A stretch of 64,000 nt of DNA from positions 197,462,299-197,526,298 of the forward strand of contig CM041292.1 of the NCBI GenBank assembly GCA_023052935.1, in the 5' to 3' direction. The notes below the pieces were generated by a model. It did no database searches. It was given only the letters and a program-made list of their open reading frames with translations, and was not told where the DNA came from. Positions 20,661-30,785 of the stretch are shown here, in pieces. The DNA comes from Piezodorus guildinii. Its lineage: Eukaryota; Arthropoda; Insecta; Hemiptera; Pentatomidae. Each line of letters begins with the position of its first letter. Position 1 is the stretch's first letter. A program made the position numbers and the translations under genes.

Positions 20661-21056
20661 CAACGTGTTCAAAAGGATGTCCTAGATGTATAATATACCA
20701 TTTGAAAAATTAGTATTATTTGTTTTTTAAATATATATAGTATAAAATCTTAACCAAAAAGTAATGGAGAGTGACGAAGGGGTTTAAAAACGAATAAACA
20801 TTAGTGGTTATTGTAGAGAATTTTCATTGATATATTATTTAATCTAAACTGAGGATGTATAGTTGACTGTAGGAACTATTATAGGTGGAATAATCAGGAG
20901 TCAGTCTTTTTCGAAAAATATTTTAATTTTTCCGACGTTTCAGCTCAAGCTTGTGAGTCATCATCAGGGCATTACTGAGCCATGTCCAGCATAAACTGTT
21001 TATGCTATACTAGTTTATGCTTGAACATGGCTCAGTAATGCCCTGATGATGGCTCA
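20410..21056. repeat. Copy 2 of the ~650-bp duplication
   Basis: Direct, near-identical repeat of 977-1625. It ends abruptly inside PLE ribozyme stem II (GATGGCTCA) and joins a second RTE-like LINE fragment. Confidence 0.85.
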
Positions 21057-21660
21057 CTCGCCCATTTGAGCCTCCGAGATGCTATCAATTCAATTATATT
21101 TATAGGGTACAAGCTCCGCAATTCCGCGTTGGGCAACCTTCTAAACTCCCCAGTGGCCTCATCTCTCTTCGGAGCAAATATTTTACGCAGTATCTTATTT
21201 TCGAAAACCCCAAGCCGTTGTTCATCCTTCAAAGTAAGCGGTCACGTTTCACATTCGTTAAGGACCGTCGGAAGAATAGTAGTTTTATAAATTCTAACCT
21301 TTAAGGTTTGTGACAGAAACCGCAACCTAAGTAATTTAGCGACTGAATAATAACACGCATTTCCCACCTTTATTCGAGACTTTATTTCCTCTTGGATTTC
21401 ATTTTTTCTCGTTATCATTGAACCTAAATACTTTAATTTCTCTCCGTGTTTAAAAGTATGCCCTGATATTTATCACCAAGATCGCCACCGTTTCTGCAAC
21501 TAATCAGATATTTCGTCTTATCGGTATTTATATCTAGTCATATTTCTATGACGGTTTTTATTAACGCACTTGTATAGTTTCCGTGTCTTCACTTAGCAGT
21601 ACCAAATTATCGGCGTATCCCATTATCATCATCATCGGCGTATTTTAATTATTTACTTTT
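21057..21660 (-). mobile_element. RTE-like LINE fragment
   Basis: Its first 170 bp repeat 20288-20460, but this copy keeps residues missing there (the CETW region near 21245-21255). It continues upstream through NEIQEE-like sequence to about 21530, with several frame breaks. Confidence 0.72.
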
Positions 21661-22347
21661 AAAAATATATATTCTAGGATGCATCAAAAAATTTTTGCAT
21701 ACTCGTTTTATTATTATTTATATTTGGAAAAAGCCCTTTTACCACACTTCAGTGTTTTCTTTTAATTGATTTTTTTTTTATTTCAGTATATCTGGTATGT
21801 TCGTAAATTATATTTCATACCGCTGGATAATACGTTGACCTTAATCCATTTTTTTTTAATTTTTTTTTTTATTTGGTATTAAAACTCGTATGACCCTTAA
21901 TTTTTACAGTTTTTCCCTTGACCTCGTATTTTTCAATCACTATTTTATTATTGTTGTATAATTCAAATTCTTGTGAAGATTTTTTCAATATTTTAAAAAA
22001 AAAACAATCTACTGAAACAAATTCACTAAAATAAAAAATATGTCAAGGAATAAAATGTTATACATTTTTTATATTTATAAATTGTACATATGTTAAAAAT
22101 TTAAAAAAAATATTACGATATTATTTTTATTCAGTATGAAAAATTAAAATTTTTGAAATTAGATTGAAATCCCTCGCTCCTTGATGGTTGTCCCGCTTTG
22201 CCCATCTAAAAATTTGGTCACCTTATATATACCCATATAAGGCATATTCCTGGACAAACTAGCCATAATTAGTACAAATTAAAATTTAAGAAATAAATTA
22301 ACTAACGAAACATTTTAGATTAATCACTTGGGAGTTTAATATAAACA

Positions 22348-22351
<4 letters not shown>

Positions 22352-22415
<64 letters not shown>
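22352..22415. repeat. (TA)n microsatellite
   Basis: TA repeat with one CA interruption. Confidence 0.95.
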
Positions 22416-22419
<4 letters not shown>

Positions 22420-22429
22420 TAATAAGATG

Positions 22430-23160
22430 TCACGATCCTTGGTTTCCACGAACTCATTCTAATCATATTCCTATTTGTTAAGGATTTCAATATCATTTAC
22501 GACATTCTTTCCAGTACCATTATAAGCAATGTACATTGCAATTAGTTTTTCTATAGAAGAAATGATTGAATAATCTACAATCAAGTAATCAAAAATTTAT
22601 TCCTGAAATATGAGTAGTAATAGAGACGTATTATATACCGTTGGAAATTGCAATATTTTAGAAAAGTTAATTTGCAGTAAAAGAAGTCCATAAACTTGTG
22701 GTAAGGCCATAAACTTATCAAACTAAATGGAAATCCCATAAAAAAAGCTTAATTGAACCCTAAAAATATATTTTAAATAGTTCATCTCTATATTTTTAAA
22801 ATGATATCGCAGTTCTCGGTTTCCATCAACCCCTTCTAGAAAATGCGACGGATTTTTATACCGTCTTCTTTATTGTTTAGTGCATTATTTCCTGGAGGTA
22901 TATATATACAATACATTTTAAATCAGTTTTTCTTCAAATGAGAAAATTAATTCTTCAGCAACCGAGGCCTCAAAACATCATTCCAAAACTAATACGCAAT
23001 AAAAGTTGTTATAAGCCCAAATACTTATGAACATATGTAATTTGTAATGTTTCAATGTGGAAGGTTATAGTTTTTTAGTGATGCCACTGTAGAGTATCGT
23101 ACAAGCTATATGATATTCCTCCAAATAGTGCTAGAGATATTAGAGGAAAAAAATTAAGGA
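22430..23160. repeat. Diverged unit repeat, copies 1-2
   Basis: Units of roughly 300-450 bp share CTTGGTTTCCAC/TCGGTTTCCATC, GAAAATTAATTCTTC-type blocks and TATAAGCCCAAATACT. They recur at 24467-24970 and partly at 24985-25080. Non-coding. Confidence 0.5.
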
Positions 23161-23227
23161 CCAAAGGGACTTAAGAGGTTAAATGAATAGAAAGTTGATA
23201 TAAATCTACAAACTAATATAGTGATCG

Positions 23228-23370
23228 CAGTAATGGGAGTAAAAAATCCTTAGTTATGCCGTCCTTCACAGGAAACGTAAAGAGGTGTTCCTGAGCCTGT
23301 GCGATGTACTCGATTCCCACTGTAGCATCGTACGATTAGCCACAGTAGCACAAAGTAACGTTTAAGAAAC
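23228..23370 (+). mobile_element. tRNA-SINE (family 1) fragment
   Basis: Matches GGGAGTAAAAAATCCTTAGT through CTCCCACTGTAGCATCGT of the family, with an internal deletion and no head. Confidence 0.7.
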
Positions 23371-23461
23371 AAAAATTAATATTGTAATGAATTATTTATG
23401 CCTTTAGATTATTTCATGAAAACAGCTATTTCACATTAAAAAGAAAAACCTGTAACACTAC

Positions 23462-23755
23462 AAACCAAGAAGGGTCTTGGGCTCAGTACATATAGAGATT
23501 CGTACTGTTTCAGGACCAACGGCAGTGCAATGAGGTGATCACGCCTTACTCGCACTCAGCCGCCAGGTTTTCCCCGATTAATTTGGGTACTCACTTTATA
23601 GAGGCTGGGTTTGCCCAAGGAGGGTCTCCCAACCCTAGGGTCACCCCCCGACTGAATTAACAGAATAAATAATATTCTACCACAGCCAGGATTCGAACCC
23701 AGGATCCGGAGCACAGCAGACTTGCGCTCCATCCACTAGACCACGCCGCTCCCTT
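23462..23755 (-). mobile_element. tRNA-derived SINE (family 3)
   Basis: The minus-strand head begins GGGAGCGGCGTGGTCTAGTG (A-box region), with the B box GGGTTCGAATCC about 50 bp on. The body ends with CCCAAGACCCTTC-like sequence. Not a tRNA gene: the anticodon arm and acceptor pairing are poor, and 230 bp of body is shared with 34699-34985. Confidence 0.75.
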
Positions 23756-23765
23756 ACTTCACATA

Positions 23766-23996
23766 TTAAAACGTTCACGCCGGTGCGTACCACCGGTGGC
23801 CCGCGCTAGTCTAGTCTTATCGGACTTTCCATATTATTTCCATATCTATATTATATATTATTTACAAGGCAAAATAATAAAAAAAAAAAATTTTAACTGC
23901 CTTTCGAATTACACTTACTAGCAAAAAACTTTGCTAGTATGAAGAAACGCCCCACAGAGCAGGCATTGAAAATCGGCGCCGGCGTGAATGTGTTAA
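23766..23996. mobile_element. piggyBac-like MITE
   Basis: Bounded by TTAA on both sides (23766-23769, 23993-23996), the piggyBac target. Inverted ends are AACGTTCACGCCGGTGCG on the left and CACATTCACGCCGGCGCC on the right (read inward). It is 231 bp with no ORF, so it is non-autonomous. Confidence 0.7.
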
Positions 23997-23999
23997 AGC

Positions 24000-24160
24000 A
24001 AGCATAATTTCTTTTCATCATATCGTTATTATTAAAAAATTAACTATATAACTTGTCAATATTTATTCGACGTTTCGGGACTTTGTCCCCATTATCAAGA
24101 CTTTTTTGTTCATTATTTAATGATATACAATTTTTCTAGCTAACAGCTAAAGGCACTTAA
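24000..24160 (-). repeat. Penelope-like terminal repeat
   Basis: Contains the hammerhead-like segment and the shared flank AACTATATAACTTGTCAATA, related to 25305-25370, 30825-30900 and 31753-31850. Confidence 0.6.
24065..24102 (-). ncRNA. Hammerhead-like motif, U3/A8 variant
   Basis: Minus strand: AGTC, TTGATAA, T, stem II GGGGAC/GTCCC, GAAACGTC. It has U at core position 3 and A at position 8, as at 13408-13445. Confidence 0.45.
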
Positions 24161-24219
24161 ATATCGACTATTGGCTATTTCACTGTAAAATAAATAGAAA
24201 TACCATGGAAACTTAATTG

Positions 24220-24466
24220 CTGAGACTCAAATTGGCGAGTAAATTTGTTGGGCTCGATGACGAGCGGATTCCGAGAAAGTTGGTATTTGCTGATCCGACT
24301 CGTAGGCGTCCTAAAGGTAGGCCGAAGCGTAGATGGGAGGATTGCGTTAAGGCTGATCTCGGGAGCTTGGGCTTGAATGGTGATCATTCGACAAGTCTGT
24401 GTAGGCGGAATGTAGTGGTATCGGCATCGAACCTTCGGGTTCGCTAAGCCTATTATTATTATTATT
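24220..24466 (+). mobile_element. RTE-like LINE 3' end with target duplication
   Basis: A 247-bp 5'-truncated insertion encoding RLKLASKFVGLDDERIPRKL, RRRPKGRPKRRWEDCVKADL and NVVVSASNLRVR (the natural C-terminus), then a (TTA)n tail. It is flanked by ATGGAAACNTAATTG (24205-24219, 24467-24481; one mismatch). It shows that this family ends in a TTA microsatellite rather than poly(A). Confidence 0.87.
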
Positions 24467-24711
24467 ATGGAAACGTAATTGAACTTTAAAAACATATTTT
24501 GAATAGCTTATCTCTATATTTATAAAATTATATTGCGATACTTGGTTTCCACCAACTCCTTCTAAACTACGCGACTGATTTGTATACGGTTTTCTCGCTT
24601 GTTTAGGTCATTATTGCCTTAAGGTTTGAAATTAAAATATATTGCAAGTACGTTTACATGGGAAAATTAATTCTGCTGTAATCAAGTCATCAAAAAGTCA
24701 TATACCGAAGT

Positions 24712-24796
<85 letters not shown>

Positions 24797-25080
24797 CTAT
24801 AAAAGAAGTTCAAGTTAATAGAAAGTTTTTATAAGCCCAAATACTGTTTGTAATGTGGCAATGGGGGAGATTATGAAGATTTCGTGCTGCCATCGTATTT
24901 TATCGTACAAGCTATAAGGAATTCCTTCTTATAGTGATAAAAACTTTAGAAAAAATACTACGCCATAATTCGTGCATACGTTTTAAAACTTTTTATGAGG
25001 TATAAAAGTTAAATACATTGCATACTCGTTTTTGTTTAGGTAAGAAAATTAATTCTTCTGCAATCAAGGCATGGCAAAAT
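24467..25080. repeat. Diverged unit repeat, copies 3-4, with (TA)n
   Basis: Resumes the 22430-23160 repeat (ACTTGGTTTCCACCAACTCC). A TA microsatellite occupies about 24716-24795. Confidence 0.5.
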
Positions 25081-25304
25081 TTTGCAAATATGAATTCCCA
25101 GCAGAAAAATTTGCGAAAACCTGGGAATAAATGGACATAAAGAAAAAAGGAGCATCCTGAGAGGATAAAGAGAAATTGGAAGGCAAGGAAGAAAAACATG
25201 AAGTCGTGAATTCAAGTTCAGTCGCTTCCCTCGGGGGGATTAATAATTATTTTAGTTTCTATGATTGTTTAAACTTGAGGAAGTTCTCCTTCTTTTTACA
25301 TATT

Positions 25305-25370
25305 ACAATAAGCATGAATTTCTTCCATTATATATTTATTCGTATAATCAACTATATTTGTATAAACAAC
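25305..25370 (-). repeat. Penelope-like terminal repeat, 5' part of a split copy
   Basis: Matches 31756-31805 (ATGAATTTCTTYCATTATAT, TTCGTATAATCA). Its continuation lies at 30825, beyond the CR1 fragment and the jockey element. Confidence 0.55.
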
Positions 25371-25978
25371 TTGCTTCTTAAGATTTGTGTTCAATATATA
25401 GACAATATTTCCTTGGATCATTCCTTTATCAAATCATAAACTCCCACCATCCATTTTATGTCTACAGCCTTCTGGTATTTAAACCCTCAACCCATCACCA
25501 GGAAACAAGATCCCGCCTGTCTGACCTCCACACTCCTTTCCATAGAATCAAAAAATATGATTGCTCCGTTTTAGCCCGTTCCACTCCCTTATGGAATACT
25601 CTCCCTTCAAACATGCTTCATGCTCCTTACCTATAATATTTTAAATCCCTCTTCTTTCAATACTTCCTTTCTCTTCAGACAGATGTTAACTAACTTTTAT
25701 TATGCCAACTTATGTAAGGTGAATTTTACTTTAATGCACTTACTTTAATGAGATGTAAAAGTTAGGTTTTAAGTTTATTCTTATTTATTTATTTCTTTAA
25801 TTTGTGAATAGAGATAGTACTATGACCTTTTTTTTCCTTTTTTTCATTATTGTGTTATTTAATTGTAGTTATATATAGATTTTGGCCAGCTATAATTTAT
25901 TATTTTGTTCATAATTGTTATTCTTAAGGGACTAATTGTTATTGTCCTAGAATAAAGTTTTGTTTTTTTCTATTTCTA
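25371..25978 (+). mobile_element. CR1-like LINE 3' fragment
   Basis: A plus-strand RT C-terminus reads PFYVYSLLVFKPSTHHQETR, SRLSDLHTPFHRIKKYDCSV, LARSTPLWNTLPSNM, then after a stop FKSLFFQYFLSL. The terminal motif (R-T...F...R-LWN-LP) is typical of CR1/jockey-superfamily RT tails. The 3' UTR ends GTCCTAGAATAAAG with a CTATTT microsatellite tail, like the copies at 3185 and 50445. Confidence 0.72.
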
Positions 25979-25986
25979 TTTCTATA

Positions 25987-26303
25987 TTAAACAGTTCTGC
26001 GCATGCGCATGTGTATAGCGGTCATCTTTCAAGTCGGCTCTTGGATTTCTTGCTTTTTCAGTTGGATATCACTTCAGAACAGTCTTGAAAACATCACCAG
26101 GCTTCAGGATAACAACAACAGTTAATATTGGAGCAAACAACGGTAAGTTGAGTTACAATTTACACTGTAAAGTGAATGCTGAGTCACCTCTTCATATCAG
26201 CTGATTGCCAATAGCTAGGCAAGGCTGGTCTTGCTTAAGTTTTCTTAAGTTATTTTTTTTTCCCCCACATCTGGTTATTATTTAATTATTTTCCTTACAT
26301 GAA
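25987..26303 (+). promoter_or_regulatory. Jockey 5' UTR with likely internal promoter
   Basis: The first bases contain ACAGTTC, an initiator-like word. About 28 nt downstream of its A (25993) lies GGTCA, which fits the RGWYV downstream promoter element used by jockey-type LINEs. TGCGCATGCGCA at 25998-26009 is an exact NRF-1/Ewg-type palindrome. No TATA box is evident. Promoter use is inferred. Confidence 0.5.
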
Positions 26304-27614
26304 ATGCGAAATTATCATCAAGTAATGTCCTCCAAAGCTTCAACTAAAAGATCTAGATCCAGTGGTTCAATCACGTCTCCTACAAAACAAAGACCTCGCC
26401 GTGATACTAATAAAAGATTAAATCTACAAGCAACCCCTTCGGGTACTAATTCAGAATCTGAACCACAACCTGGCACATCGTCACAAGGGATGACTGACGA
26501 ATCGCCGTTTTTCACCCCGAATCCTTTTCAGATTTTGCATAATGAAAAAGAAAACATGGAATCTACTCCTATACCCAGTGAACCACGGCCTCCTCCCATA
26601 TTTGTCAAGAATATTAAAAATTTCCAGTTGTTGTGTGCGCAATTGAACAAAATTACCGAATCTACCAGCTACTACTGTATGAGTAGAATCAATGATACCA
26701 AAATATCTCCTACTACTGCCGAGACATATAGAAAAATAGTGAAATATTTAACTGAAACCAAAGCAGATTTCCATACCTATCAGCTACGCCAAGAGAGAGC
26801 TTTAAGGGTTGTAATCAGAAACTTACATCCCTCGACACCAGTTGAAGCAATTAAAGAAGAACTAACGGAGATGGGCTATAAAGTGCGGCAAGTCACTAAT
26901 GTCCTAAAGGATAAAATTCCTCTACCTCTCTTTTTTGTGGATTTGGAACCAGCAGAAGGAGTTGAAAAAATCTATGACCTCAATAGATTATACTATACCA
27001 GCGTAAGAGTTGAAAAACCTTACATAAAGAAGGAGATAGTTCAGTGCCATAACTGTCAAGCATATGGTCATACTAAAAGTTATTGTCATCACATACCTCG
27101 ATGCGTGAAATGCGGTGAACAGCACAAGTCTGTGGAGTGTACAAAAGCAAAATCAACACCAGCTGTATGTGCTCATTGCCTCAAGGACCACCCAGCCAAC
27201 TATAAAGGATGCCAAATCTATAAGGAACTGAGGACCAGGTTTCAAAAACCTCAAGTACTGGATGAAACAGCAAGACAAGTAAGAAACAGAAGAGAACCCT
27301 CAAAACTTATTGATGCCAATGTATCATTTGCCCACCTACTTGGAGGTGGGAATCAAAGTACTGAAGCCGTGGCCCTGCCGGAACTACAGAATGTACCTCA
27401 ATCCATTCCACATATACCTCTTCCTCAAAATGTAACCAATCCTAAAAATCCTAATCAACCACAAATCTCTCATATCCCTCCTCCTTCAAATGCCACAGAC
27501 CTTACCAGTTTGATGACATCCTTTATCTCCGAAATTAAATCCCTTGTTATGCCCCTAATATCACTCCTTACGAATCTCGTAACAAATCTCATTCCTGCCT
27601 TAAAAAAACCATAA
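26304..27614 (+). CDS. Jockey ORF1, gag-like nucleic-acid-binding protein
   Basis: A 436-aa protein that packages LINE RNA and accompanies it to the nucleus. The N-terminal 75 residues are basic, Ser/Thr-rich and probably disordered. The middle (about 130-245) has the RVVIRNLHPSTPVEAIKEEL and GYKVRQVTNV features of the PRE_C2HC-type RNA-binding domain. Three zinc knuckles follow at about 248-302: CHNCQAYGHTKSYC, CVKCGEQHKSVEC and CAHCLKDHPANYKGC. The tail is Pro/Asn-rich with a hydrophobic end. The second Met (26325) has a better start context than the first and could be the true start. The stop is directly followed by the ORF2 start. Confidence 0.93.
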   Translation: MRNYHQVMSSKASTKRSRSSGSITSPTKQRPRRDTNKRLNLQATPSGTNSESEPQPGTSSQGMTDESPFFTPNPFQILHNEKENMESTPIPSEPRPPPIFVKNIKNFQLLCAQLNKITESTSYYCMSRINDTKISPTTAETYRKIVKYLTETKADFHTYQLRQERALRVVIRNLHPSTPVEAIKEELTEMGYKVRQVTNVLKDKIPLPLFFVDLEPAEGVEKIYDLNRLYYTSVRVEKPYIKKEIVQCHNCQAYGHTKSYCHHIPRCVKCGEQHKSVECTKAKSTPAVCAHCLKDHPANYKGCQIYKELRTRFQKPQVLDETARQVRNRREPSKLIDANVSFAHLLGGGNQSTEAVALPELQNVPQSIPHIPLPQNVTNPKNPNQPQISHIPPPSNATDLTSLMTSFISEIKSLVMPLISLLTNLVTNLIPALKKP

Positions 27615-30293
27615 ATGACTACACCTAATTCCTTATCCATTCTCCTTTGGAATGCGAATGGTGTTAGAACTCACACTGACGAACTTACAGCCGTACTGCA
27701 AGACAAAAACATTGATGTTGCACTCATTACTGAAACTAGACTAACCACTAAACAGTACTTTAAAATACCAGGATACACGACATACCGGACAGACCATCCA
27801 GACGGCAAAGCCCATGCCGGTACTGCTGTCATAGTCCGCCGATCCCTCACCCATCACTTACACCCACTTCCCGTCCACGATTACCTACAAGCAACTTCCA
27901 TTGTTATCAAAACATTTTCCTTTCCGCTTATCATCGCATCAGCATACTGCCCTCCTAAACATCCCATTTCCTCTGCCCAATTTGAATCCTTTCTCAACTA
28001 CTTGGGTAATCACTTCATTTTGGGTGCAGACTTAAATGCCAAGAATCAACAGTGGGGTTCTAGAACCACCAATTCTCGTGGGCGGACATTGCAGTCTGCA
28101 CTCAACTCCCGACGCTTTCATCTCCTACCTCCCGATTCTCCTACCTACTGGCCAACAGATCCTAACCGTAATCCTGACATCCTTGACTTCTTCATCCACA
28201 GCGGATTAGGCTCTCTTAATTTTTCCATAGCTCGCCTTGATGAACTATCCTCTGATCATAGTCCATTGATTCTAAATGTATCCATAACACCTATTCCTAA
28301 ACCTATCCCACCGTCATTCATTAGAGGCCCTGTCAACTGGAACCTCTTCCGCGAAATCCTCACTAATGATATTGACCTCAGAGTGATTCTCAAAACCCCA
28401 AATGACCTTGACGACGCCGTATATTCCTTTACAACCGCTATTCAACAAGCTGCCTGGACTGCCTCCTCTCCCAAGTACTCCCAAATAATTCCTTATAAAA
28501 GCCATTTACCACAACACCTGACAGACCTCATCAACAGCAAACGCCGAGCCAGAACATTATGGCAACGCACCCGCCACCCAGAGGATCGCCGCTCCTATAA
28601 CTTTTTTTGTAGAAAATTAAAGCGGGAGTTGGCGATCTTCCGTTCCCAATCCTACAATACCTACCTCTCCTCTCTCTCGACTCGTGACAATTCCCTTTGG
28701 AATGTCACGAAGAGAATCCTAAAATCCCACACCATTTCCCATCCTCTCCGGCGCTGTGATAGTTCCTGGGCTGCTTCTGACAAGGATAAGGCCGAGGAAT
28801 TCGCACAGCACCTTTCCAAAGTTTTTACTCCTCATCTAGAGCTTAATCCTACCCATACGGCGGCAGTTGAAGAGTTCCTTATATCACCAATACCGCTTTC
28901 CTTACCACCTAAAGCAGTTAATCCCTCTGAGGTCAGATATCTTCTTAAAAAGCTTCCTCTCCGTAAATCCCCTGGATACGATCTCCTTACTCCTCAAATC
29001 TTAAGACAACTTCCACCTAAAGCCATTACATTCCTTACATATCTCTATAACTGTATCCTACGCACTACCTATTTTCCTCTTTTATGGAAACATTCAACTA
29101 TCATCCTTTTCCTAAAACCAGGCAAACCTTCTAACAACACGTCATCTTACAGACCTATCAGCCTACTTCCGATCCTCTCAAAAATTTTCGAAAAGCTCCT
29201 ACTAAAACGAATCTTAGCCAAATTTCAAAATTTTCCTTCACATCAGTTCGGATTTCGTCCTCAACATTCCACGGTTCAGCAAGGACTCCGAGTTGTGGAC
29301 CACATTTCCTCTGCCCTTGAGTGCAAGGAGTATTGTTCGGGTGCCTTTCTGGACATATCTCAAGCTTTCGACCGGGTGTGGCACCCGGGATTGCTCTTTA
29401 AGCTCAAAACCCATTTACCCCAATCCTTATACCTAGTCCTCCGATCCTATCTATCAAACCGCTCCTTCCGAGTTCGCTGTGGCTCAGAATTTTCCAAACA
29501 TTATATTGTTGAGGCTGGTGTTCCTCAAGGCAGCGTCTTGGGACCCGTCCTCTACATCCTCTACACCGCCGATATCCCTACCGATCCCGATACCTTTCTG
29601 GCAACATTTGCTGATGATACCGCCATTTTGTCATCCAATTCCGATCCTGAAGCAGCATCGCTTAATTTACAAAATCACCTTTCCCTTGTCGAAGACTGGT
29701 GTAACGCTTGGCGTATTAAGGTGAACGAAAACAAGTGCTCACACGTCACATTCACTCTTCGACGCAAATCCTGTCCAACGGTTTATTTCAATTCCCTACC
29801 GCTTCCTTCCTCTGACACAGTCCGGTATCTTGGCTTTTTACTAGACAAAAGACTGACGTGGAACCCACACACAAGACTTAAAAGAAAAGAACTTAACCGC
29901 AGATTCGGCCAGTTATACAGACTACTAAACAGAAAATCTCATCTTACAGTTGACAACAAATTACTAATATACAAGACAGTACTGAAACCAATATGGACCT
30001 ACGGACTTGAACTGTGGGGAGCAGCTAAACATTCTAACATCAAACGCATCCAATCCTTCCAATCCAAAGTTCTCCGAACAATAGTTAATGCTCCTTATTA
30101 CGTTACCAACTCTACCCTACACCACGACCTTAAAATTCCGTTTATTTTAGACCTGGTACCATCCAAATTTTCCAAATTTCATCAGAACCTTAGTCATCAT
30201 CCTAACCCTTTAGCACAATCCCTATCCAGCACCACCCATCCCTACAATCCTCCTCGAAGATTGAAACGGCAGTGGCCGCGAGACGTATTGTAA
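27615..30293 (+). CDS. Jockey ORF2, endonuclease-reverse transcriptase
   Basis: An 892-aa protein performing target-primed reverse transcription. The APE-type endonuclease (about 1-225) shows LLWNANGVRTH, LITETRLT (catalytic Glu), ASAYCPP, LGADLNAKNQQWGSR and SDHSPLI (His). The RT (about 440-720) shows SYRPISLLPILSKIFEKLLL, GFRPQHSTVQQG, FLDISQAFDRVWHPG (motif A Asp), AGVPQGSVLGPVLY and ATFADDTAIL (catalytic Asp pair near residue 667). The thumb/C-terminus has VRYLGFLLDKRLTWNPHTRL and ends PPRRLKRQWPRDVL. There is no RNase H domain, as in jockey. No stop or frameshift was seen. It starts at the ATG immediately after the ORF1 stop (TAAATG), suggesting termination-reinitiation. Confidence 0.95.
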   Translation: MTTPNSLSILLWNANGVRTHTDELTAVLQDKNIDVALITETRLTTKQYFKIPGYTTYRTDHPDGKAHAGTAVIVRRSLTHHLHPLPVHDYLQATSIVIKTFSFPLIIASAYCPPKHPISSAQFESFLNYLGNHFILGADLNAKNQQWGSRTTNSRGRTLQSALNSRRFHLLPPDSPTYWPTDPNRNPDILDFFIHSGLGSLNFSIARLDELSSDHSPLILNVSITPIPKPIPPSFIRGPVNWNLFREILTNDIDLRVILKTPNDLDDAVYSFTTAIQQAAWTASSPKYSQIIPYKSHLPQHLTDLINSKRRARTLWQRTRHPEDRRSYNFFCRKLKRELAIFRSQSYNTYLSSLSTRDNSLWNVTKRILKSHTISHPLRRCDSSWAASDKDKAEEFAQHLSKVFTPHLELNPTHTAAVEEFLISPIPLSLPPKAVNPSEVRYLLKKLPLRKSPGYDLLTPQILRQLPPKAITFLTYLYNCILRTTYFPLLWKHSTIILFLKPGKPSNNTSSYRPISLLPILSKIFEKLLLKRILAKFQNFPSHQFGFRPQHSTVQQGLRVVDHISSALECKEYCSGAFLDISQAFDRVWHPGLLFKLKTHLPQSLYLVLRSYLSNRSFRVRCGSEFSKHYIVEAGVPQGSVLGPVLYILYTADIPTDPDTFLATFADDTAILSSNSDPEAASLNLQNHLSLVEDWCNAWRIKVNENKCSHVTFTLRRKSCPTVYFNSLPLPSSDTVRYLGFLLDKRLTWNPHTRLKRKELNRRFGQLYRLLNRKSHLTVDNKLLIYKTVLKPIWTYGLELWGAAKHSNIKRIQSFQSKVLRTIVNAPYYVTNSTLHHDLKIPFILDLVPSKFSKFHQNLSHHPNPLAQSLSSTTHPYNPPRRLKRQWPRDVL

Positions 30294-30785
30294 ACGTTTA
30301 AATTGGAGTTCTGACACTGGTCAGATCCTCCACTCATGTAATGTATGTTTGTGGCTATTACGCCCTAGTTCGGCCTCCACTGATTCACACCAGTGACGCG
30401 GCTGAGGCCGAGGGTCTAGGATCTTTTGGATTCCGCTTTTTCCTCCACAAGTGGGGGGAAAAGCCCAGTCTGGGGTCCCTCTATAGCACTTGTATATTTT
30501 GTATATAGTTATGTTTGTTTGAATGATGTTTGTTTATCTGCAAACTTTTATTTATCTCAATTATAGGTTAATGTTTTTTTTGTTTTGTTTTTATATTTAT
30601 TATTATTTAATTCTATATATATCATTTATTTGTATTTATCTCAGTTATAGGTTGTTGTTTGTTTTCTTATTTTGTATATATATTATATTTTATTTATTTG
30701 ACTTTATCATTGTATATATTGTGTGAATGGGTTCATATATCACTATTACTAATGTTCATATAGAAACAAATTGTAATATATCTAA

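Noticed and set aside
23690..23755. Possible tRNA gene (minus) with A and B boxes
   Set aside because: The tRNA-like head continues into a 230-bp body shared with 34699-34985, and the cloverleaf pairing is incomplete, so it is a SINE head.
30523..30726. 67-codon hydrophobic ORF in the jockey 3' UTR
   Set aside because: Low-complexity T-rich UTR sequence with no start context or family counterpart.
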